A stretch of 64,000 nt of DNA from CATOSP01 sp965205385 (GTDB taxonomy: Bacteria; Chloroflexota; Dehalococcoidia; Lucifugimonadales; UBA3495). Positions 59,841 to 64,000 of the stretch are shown here, piece by piece. Every line of letters starts with the position of its first letter. Within the stretch, counting starts at the first letter, position 1. Under the pieces are notes generated by a model. It searched no databases. It was not told where the DNA came from and was given only the letters and a program-made list of their open reading frames with translations. The stretch is from contig CBDBGS010000003.1 in the NCBI GenBank assembly GCA_965205385.1, positions 1 to 64,000 on the forward strand. Direction: 5' to 3'. A program made the position numbers and the translations under genes.

Positions 59841-59972
59841 GGGTCCTTCGACTCCGCTGCGCTCCGCTCAGGATGAGCGGGGTTGGGTCTGGCCCAGGAT
59901 GTCCCTGTTTGGCTTCTGCTCAGGATGGGCGGGGAATGTCCACCCGCTCACCCTGAGCGAAGTCGAAGGGCC
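59841..59972. repeat. Inverted repeat between DUF1501 and DUF1800, copy B
   Basis: Same sequence as 30718-30849: inverted arms GGTCCTTCGACT and AGTCGAAGGGCC with internal GCTCAGGATGAGCGGG copies. Confidence 0.8.
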
Positions 59973-59992
59973 GTCCTTAGCGTGGCGAATGT

Positions 59993-61393
59993 CTAGCCGA
60001 ACTGGTACTCGGTGGTGGCGCCGACCAGGGCCAGCATCTCACCGACGCGGACGCCGGAGGCTTCCTCGTCGTTCCAGTCCATGTTGCCCTCGGCCTTGGC
60101 GTGGTCCATAAGCTGTTGGCGGGTCTCCTCACCGATCTCCAGGAAGCCCATATGCTCCAGGGAAGCCTCGAGAAGCTGCTCGGGGGTGGAGATACCATCA
60201 GACTTCATGTCGCCGATGATCCTCTTGACACCGGGCATGTTGGTGTTGGCGACGCGGTCGGCCACGAAGTTGATCCGGGCTAGGAGCGAGCCGCTGTTGA
60301 TCCACTCGGAGCCGGTGTACCAACCCTCAACGCTGGGGGGATCGAGAATCGACTGACCCATGTACCCGGGCTCGGGGCCGATGCTGGGGAGGGTGGGCTC
60401 GGGAGTCGGGTATGCGCCGACTAGCTTCAAGGTGCTGGCCACAACCTCAGCCGGGCTCTTGATCTTGGAGTAGCGGGCGTTCTTGAAGAACTCGGAGTTG
60501 AGCATAAGCTTGAGAACGGCCTTCATCTCGTAGCCGGACTCTTCAAAAGCGGTGACCATCATGTCCAGGGCCTCTTCGTCGCGGGCGGGCTCGATGGTCC
60601 ACGCCGGGACCTGGACCTCGTCGGCCACGAAGAAGTTGTACAGGTGGCGGCAGATGAAACGGGCGGTGGCGGGCTCCTTCACGATGATGTCGATGATGTC
60701 CTCACCGTTGAGTTTGCCGGTGTGGCCCAAAAAGGTCTTCTCGCCGTCGTCGTGGTCCTCGCCCAAGTACTCGTACCGCCAAGGGAAGCGGCCGAATGGC
60801 TGGCGGGGGAGCTTGGGCATGATGGTCCAGCCGGTGAAGGCGCGGGAGGCTTCCCGTACGTCCACCTCGGTGTAGTTGCTGACGCCCATGGAGAAGAGCT
60901 CCAAAAGCTCGCGTCCCCAGTTCTCGTTGACGGCGTCACGGTGGTTCTCGTTGTTGTCCAGCCAGAAGATCATGGCCGGGTTCTTGGAGAGCTGCACCAG
61001 CATTTCGCGGTAATTGCCCATGCCGTATTTGCGGAACATGGTCAACTGCTCGAGCATTTGGTCGCAGTTGTCGACCTTGGCGTTGCCGGTGGCGAATACC
61101 TGGTGCCAGAAGAGGGCGACCTTCTCCTCCAACGGCCTCTGGGTCGTGATCATGTGGTACATCCAGTTGTACTGTCCCGGAGTGGGCGTGCCACCGGGGA
61201 GCAGGGAACCGGGCAGGTAGCGCAGGAGCATAGCGGTCTTACCGGACTGGCGGTCCCTGGGTGGGTCGATGAGCTCGTCCACGGTGGCTTCGTAGCCCAT
61301 CTCGGCGTAGCGGCTAAGCTCTTCTTTGGTAGCCCCAAACCCTGCGCGGCGCATCAGGTGTGCCAGCAGGGCGACATCCTCTTTGTTCGACAT
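59993..61393 (-). CDS. DUF1800 family protein, cassette B
   Basis: This 466-residue protein is a paralogue of that at 30870 with the same landmarks: AHLMRRAGFGATKEELSR, EEKVALFWHQVFATGNAKVD, FWLDNNENHRDAVNENWG, EVDVREASRAFTGW and DPPSVEGWYTGSEWINSGS. The 3' part lies in the identical block; the rest is a mosaic of identical patches (such as 60821-60965 against 31698-31842) and diverged ones. No signal peptide. AGGAGG precedes ATG at 61393. It is the first gene of cassette B. Confidence 0.92.
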   Translation of the reverse strand: MSNKEDVALLAHLMRRAGFGATKEELSRYAEMGYEATVDELIDPPRDRQSGKTAMLLRYLPGSLLPGGTPTPGQYNWMYHMITTQRPLEEKVALFWHQVFATGNAKVDNCDQMLEQLTMFRKYGMGNYREMLVQLSKNPAMIFWLDNNENHRDAVNENWGRELLELFSMGVSNYTEVDVREASRAFTGWTIMPKLPRQPFGRFPWRYEYLGEDHDDGEKTFLGHTGKLNGEDIIDIIVKEPATARFICRHLYNFFVADEVQVPAWTIEPARDEEALDMMVTAFEESGYEMKAVLKLMLNSEFFKNARYSKIKSPAEVVASTLKLVGAYPTPEPTLPSIGPEPGYMGQSILDPPSVEGWYTGSEWINSGSLLARINFVADRVANTNMPGVKRIIGDMKSDGISTPEQLLEASLEHMGFLEIGEETRQQLMDHAKAEGNMDWNDEEASGVRVGEMLALVGATTEYQFG

Positions 61394-61793
61394 CCAACAG
61401 CCTCCTTATTTATTGCTCTAGTCTTCCGAAGGATATAAACCCCGCCACTACCAAAGGCGCAGCTAGACAGGGTCGATTCCCAACCGATGATATTTCATGG
61501 TGCGCGGGCTGTCAACGGCAGGTAGTCTTGGCAGTTGGCCGTATCACGACGAAACACGCGCGCTGGAGAGAACTATGGTTACGATAAATAGTAGACGTCA
61601 CCACTTAAAATCATGGAGGTCGGCACCAACCTTTTCACGGCCGCAACTCCTCCTGGGTCCGGTGGGAGCGGGGCGCTTGAGGGTTGCAGCTTGCCATTAC
61701 CGACGGTTATATAATCTTGGGCAGACCGATCGGGTTCCTCAAGTGTTATGGCTTGGCCCCAATTCAGTAATAGACTCATCCAGGAGTACGAAT
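61394..61793. other. Divergent intergenic region
   Basis: No gene is supported in these 400 bases; a + frame from 61497 is an unsupported extension of the hydrolase. It contains the cassette B promoter. Confidence 0.6.
61487..61515 (-). promoter_or_regulatory. Promoter of cassette B, TTGACA-17-TATCAT
   Basis: On the minus strand TTGACA (61515-61510) and TATCAT (61492-61487) are 17 bases apart, 93 bases before the DUF1800 start. Same boxes and spacing as cassette A. Confidence 0.7.
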
Positions 61794-62570
61794 ATGCCGT
61801 CGCCAATGATGCCCCCCGGCGTTGTCTACCACCCGGCGCAGATCAAGGCTTACGATGTGGAAGTACATGGGTTCAACGGGGACAAAGTGCCCGCCTATGT
61901 GGCCCGTCCCTCGGAAGAAGGGATATTTCCCGGCCTGGTGCTAGTCCATGGCGTGCATGGTTACGAGGAGCACATGAAGGACGTGGCCCGCAGGTTTGCC
62001 GCGGTGGGTTACGCGGCGATAGTCCCCGCCTTGTACAGCCGCAACGAAAAGCTCTGCGTGGTCGAAGAATCGGACATGGCGAACGCGCGGGAATGGCTGG
62101 GCAACCGTCCGAACGCCCAGGCCAACGCCGACCTCGGCGGCGGGAAGAGATTCCTCCGGTCCAGCGGTTTCGTAAGTCCGCAGATTGGGCTAGTCGGGTT
62201 CTGCTCTGGCGGAAGGGTGGCCCTGGTGTTCGCCTGCAACACGACCGGATTGGACGCCTTCGTCAACTTTTACTCCAATGGACTCTTCCAGTCCACCCAA
62301 GTCAATCCCGCCGCCCCTGCGGAGATGGTCAAAGACCTCTGTTGCCCGATGCTGGGACTGTTTGGCAACGAAGACACCAACCCCTCGGCGGACGACGTGG
62401 AACGGCTGGGAGTCGAGCTATCCAGGCATGGGAAGGAGTTCGAAACGGTGGCTTACAAGGAGGCGGGTCACGCTTTCTTTTCCGACACCCGAGAGAGCTA
62501 CCATCCTGAAGCGTCTTACATGGCCTGGGGGCGATGCCTTGAGTGGTTGTCCAGATACTTGAAACCCTGA
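61794..62570 (+). CDS. Dienelactone hydrolase family protein
   Basis: This 258-residue alpha/beta hydrolase has the dienelactone hydrolase triad: Cys in VGFCSGGRVAL (near residue 138), Asp in LFGNEDTNPS (near 188) and His in EAGHAFFSD (near 223). GLVLVHGVHGYEEHMKDVARRFA is the family's N-terminal block (cited as pattern). Such enzymes open the lactone ring of dienelactones in aromatic degradation, or cleave other esters. AGGAG lies 7 bases before ATG at 61794; the frame extends to 61497 without support. The VOC gene follows 42 bases later. Confidence 0.9.
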   Translation: MPSPMMPPGVVYHPAQIKAYDVEVHGFNGDKVPAYVARPSEEGIFPGLVLVHGVHGYEEHMKDVARRFAAVGYAAIVPALYSRNEKLCVVEESDMANAREWLGNRPNAQANADLGGGKRFLRSSGFVSPQIGLVGFCSGGRVALVFACNTTGLDAFVNFYSNGLFQSTQVNPAAPAEMVKDLCCPMLGLFGNEDTNPSADDVERLGVELSRHGKEFETVAYKEAGHAFFSDTRESYHPEASYMAWGRCLEWLSRYLKP

Positions 62571-62612
62571 CCGCCGCCAGTGTAGCGCAAATCTGATCGG
62601 GAAGTGTGAGAC

Positions 62613-62957
62613 ATGAAGGTTGAAACAGTCAAGTACATGCTTATGGTGCAGGACATGGACCGCGCTCTTTCCTTTTACACGGGTGTCATTGGACTGAAGG
62701 TGGGATATCAGTCCGAGTTCTGGAGCGAACTCAGCTTCGGTGACGCCGTCGTCGCCCTGCACGGCGGAGGGACCGGAGAAACAGAGGAGACCGGCTTGAT
62801 ATTTCAAGTGAATGACATCGACGCCGCGGTAGACGAAGTTGAACAGGGAGGCGGCAAGATCATCTCCGGCCCGTCCGACCCTCCTGGAGAGCCCATCCGG
62901 CTCGCCCGCGTCGTCGACCCGGAAGGCAACGCCTTTTCCTTAGATGAAAGGAAGTAG
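62613..62957 (+). CDS. VOC family (glyoxalase/dioxygenase fold) protein
   Basis: This 114-residue protein is a single vicinal-oxygen-chelate domain: VKYMLMVQDMDRALSFYTGV, LKVGYQSEFWSELSFGDAVVALH, GLIFQVNDIDAAVDEVEQGG and the closing RVVDPEGNAFSLDE. The His in VVALHGG and the Glu-type position near the end may bind metal. Function could be lyase, dioxygenase or binding. It follows the dienelactone hydrolase gene closely and may be co-transcribed with it. Confidence 0.88.
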   Translation: MKVETVKYMLMVQDMDRALSFYTGVIGLKVGYQSEFWSELSFGDAVVALHGGGTGETEETGLIFQVNDIDAAVDEVEQGGGKIISGPSDPPGEPIRLARVVDPEGNAFSLDERK

Positions 62958-63122
62958 ATGCAGACCAACGGAAGTAAATGCGCCGGGACCCCTTGCCACC
63001 GGTCTGATTGCTTCGTTTGATGACTCCGCTAATGACGCTTGGAATAGATTCCGCGCCGGAGCCATTGACCCTCCGGTCGCGATGAGGCGATAATTGGCGC
63101 ACTCTAGACTTGGAGTGACGAA

Positions 63123-64000
63123 ATGAAAAAGGGTTACAAGGTAATTGATATCGATACCCACGTGAATCCCAGCTACGATACTCTGGTGAAGTACGTGGAC
63201 CCCAGCTTCCGTCCCAGATTGGACGAAATGAAACCGTATCTACGTACTGTGGGGAATTACACTGCCCTGAGCATGGCGTCGATACCGTTCGACAGGTTCC
63301 CCGGAGAGGCTCCGAGGCCGGAGGACGCCGAGGCGGTTACTGGAGGACGTGGCGCGCTGGAGGGCAGGGTTACCCGCTCTTCGGGTCATCACAGGGTTGA
63401 CCCCCGCCACGGCGTGAGCGACGAGAATGCCGAGGGACGGCTGCTGGATATGGACATGGAGGGCCGCGACGTAGACGTGATAATACCTGGCACCTGGGCC
63501 AATGGTCTGACCTCCCTTCCCGACGTGAGTCTGGCGGAAGGGCTTTACTCTGCCTATCATCGCTACATGCGCCAGTATTGCAGCACCAGCCCAGACCGGC
63601 TCAAGAGCATCATTCTTGCCCCCGCCGCCGACATCGAATGGGCGGTTTCAGAGGTCAAGGCCGTATCCCAGGAGAATTGGGTAGCCGCGGTGGCTCCAGT
63701 GCTGCCGGAAGGGATGCCCATCGACCACCCAGAGCTTGACCCTCTGTGGGAGGTAATGAACGACGCTCACCTGCCAATTCTGCATCACAGCTTCACTTTC
63801 GAGGCCCCATACTTCCCCGGCTATCGGGATATGTGGGACAATGTCGTAGTGGCCCGGACCGCGGCCCACCCCTGGGGCGCGGCTAGGCTGCTTTCGTACC
63901 TGATCGTTGGCAAGATCTTTGACAGGTTCCCCAACATCAACGCCGGGGCGGCGGAAGTTGGACACGGATGGCTTCCCCACTGGCTCATCCGGCTGGGCGA
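63123..64000 (+). CDS. Amidohydrolase-2 family protein, 3' end outside window
   Basis: The open frame starts at ATG 63123 and runs 292 codons off the right edge. It has the amidohydrolase-2 (ACMSD-like) pattern: VIDIDTHVNPSYDTL at the N-terminus, GRDVDVIIPGTW, DPLWEVMNDAHLPILHHSF (His near 222), AAHPWGAARLLSYLIVGKIFDRFPNI (cited as pattern) and AGAAEVGHGWLPHWLIRLGE. The first metal motif is DxDTH rather than the usual HxH, as in many family members. The reaction may be decarboxylation or hydrolysis of an aromatic or enol acid. Confidence 0.85.
   Translation, partial: MKKGYKVIDIDTHVNPSYDTLVKYVDPSFRPRLDEMKPYLRTVGNYTALSMASIPFDRFPGEAPRPEDAEAVTGGRGALEGRVTRSSGHHRVDPRHGVSDENAEGRLLDMDMEGRDVDVIIPGTWANGLTSLPDVSLAEGLYSAYHRYMRQYCSTSPDRLKSIILAPAADIEWAVSEVKAVSQENWVAAVAPVLPEGMPIDHPELDPLWEVMNDAHLPILHHSFTFEAPYFPGYRDMWDNVVVARTAAHPWGAARLLSYLIVGKIFDRFPNINAGAAEVGHGWLPHWLIRLG

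Larger units (their letters stand above)
58677..60237. repeat. 1,561-bp duplicated block, copy B
   Basis: Second copy of the block at 29554-31114, same orientation. The left boundary is 2 bases beyond the DUF1501 stop codon; the right boundary lies within the DUF1800 gene at the codons for PGV (CCGGGCA then T versus G). Confidence 0.93.

Noticed and set aside
61497..61793. 99-residue extension of the dienelactone hydrolase
   Set aside because: It would cover the cassette B promoter and lacks domain similarity; AGGAG supports the ATG at 61794.

Overview
The window reads as a chromosomal segment of a GC-rich, free-living bacterium, most likely a Chloroflexota member of the Dehalococcoidia/SAR202 type. 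This is inference from gene content, not from a marker phylogeny. The pointers are two F420-type luciferase-like monooxygenases, an enolase-superfamily enzyme, a run of four acyl-CoA dehydrogenase-like genes, paired DUF1501/DUF1800 genes, NHL and BNR propellers, a Uma2 protein, and lipoproteins whose lipobox ends AC followed by GSAAP-like residues. No phage genes, CRISPR array or rRNA were seen. One tRNA is present (tRNA-Gly, anticodon GCC, with encoded CCA).

Layout. 1-4.4 kb: edge of a membrane protein gene, a broken DUF255/thioredoxin-fold gene carrying a 17-bp x 6 tandem expansion, an F420-type oxidoreductase and citrate synthase. 4.4-12.5 kb: a defence-like patch with nested inverted-repeat elements, a 1365-residue Eco57I-type restriction-modification fusion, a MidA-like methyltransferase, and a two-gene HD phosphohydrolase/YwgA unit. 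12.7-28.3 kb: mostly housekeeping and catabolic genes (trmI with an HD gene, DUF2203, BNR propeller, aldehyde dehydrogenase, chromate transporter, Fpg-like glycosylase, tRNA-Gly, alpha/beta hydrolase, a second F420-type enzyme, coaX-coaBC, Uma2, enolase-superfamily dehydratase). 28.4-32.3 kb: cassette A (NHL, DUF1501, DUF1800). 32.6-38.1 kb: small conserved genes (site-2 protease, amidohydrolase, Cys-rich protein, PAC2, NYN nuclease). 38.3-43.0 kb: four acyl-CoA dehydrogenase-like genes. 43.2-46 kb: PQQ-type propeller, an element with perfect 21-bp terminal inverted repeats, and a lipoprotein. 46.1-57.0 kb: two oligopeptide-type ABC import sets (permeases and binding proteins, no ATPases), one binding protein being a pseudogene. 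57.5-61.4 kb: cassette B (NHL, DUF1501, DUF1800). 61.8-64 kb: dienelactone hydrolase, VOC protein and an amidohydrolase cut by the window edge.

The most striking structure is the pair of three-gene cassettes A and B, about 29 kb apart in the same orientation. They share an apparently identical 1,561-bp block (whole DUF1501 gene, intergenic palindrome, 3' end of DUF1800) inside otherwise diverged paralogues, which points to gene conversion or to an assembly effect. Both are preceded by matching TTGACA-17-TATCAT promoters. Other notable points are the two decaying genes with readable lesions, the heteromeric-looking acyl-CoA dehydrogenase cluster with a truncated member lacking a canonical N-terminal start, and the terminal-inverted-repeat element that supplies the stop codon of its neighbouring lipoprotein gene.

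The genes fit an organism that imports peptides or similar oligomers, oxidises varied organic compounds through acyl-CoA and carbonyl intermediates, and feeds them to the TCA cycle through citrate synthase.
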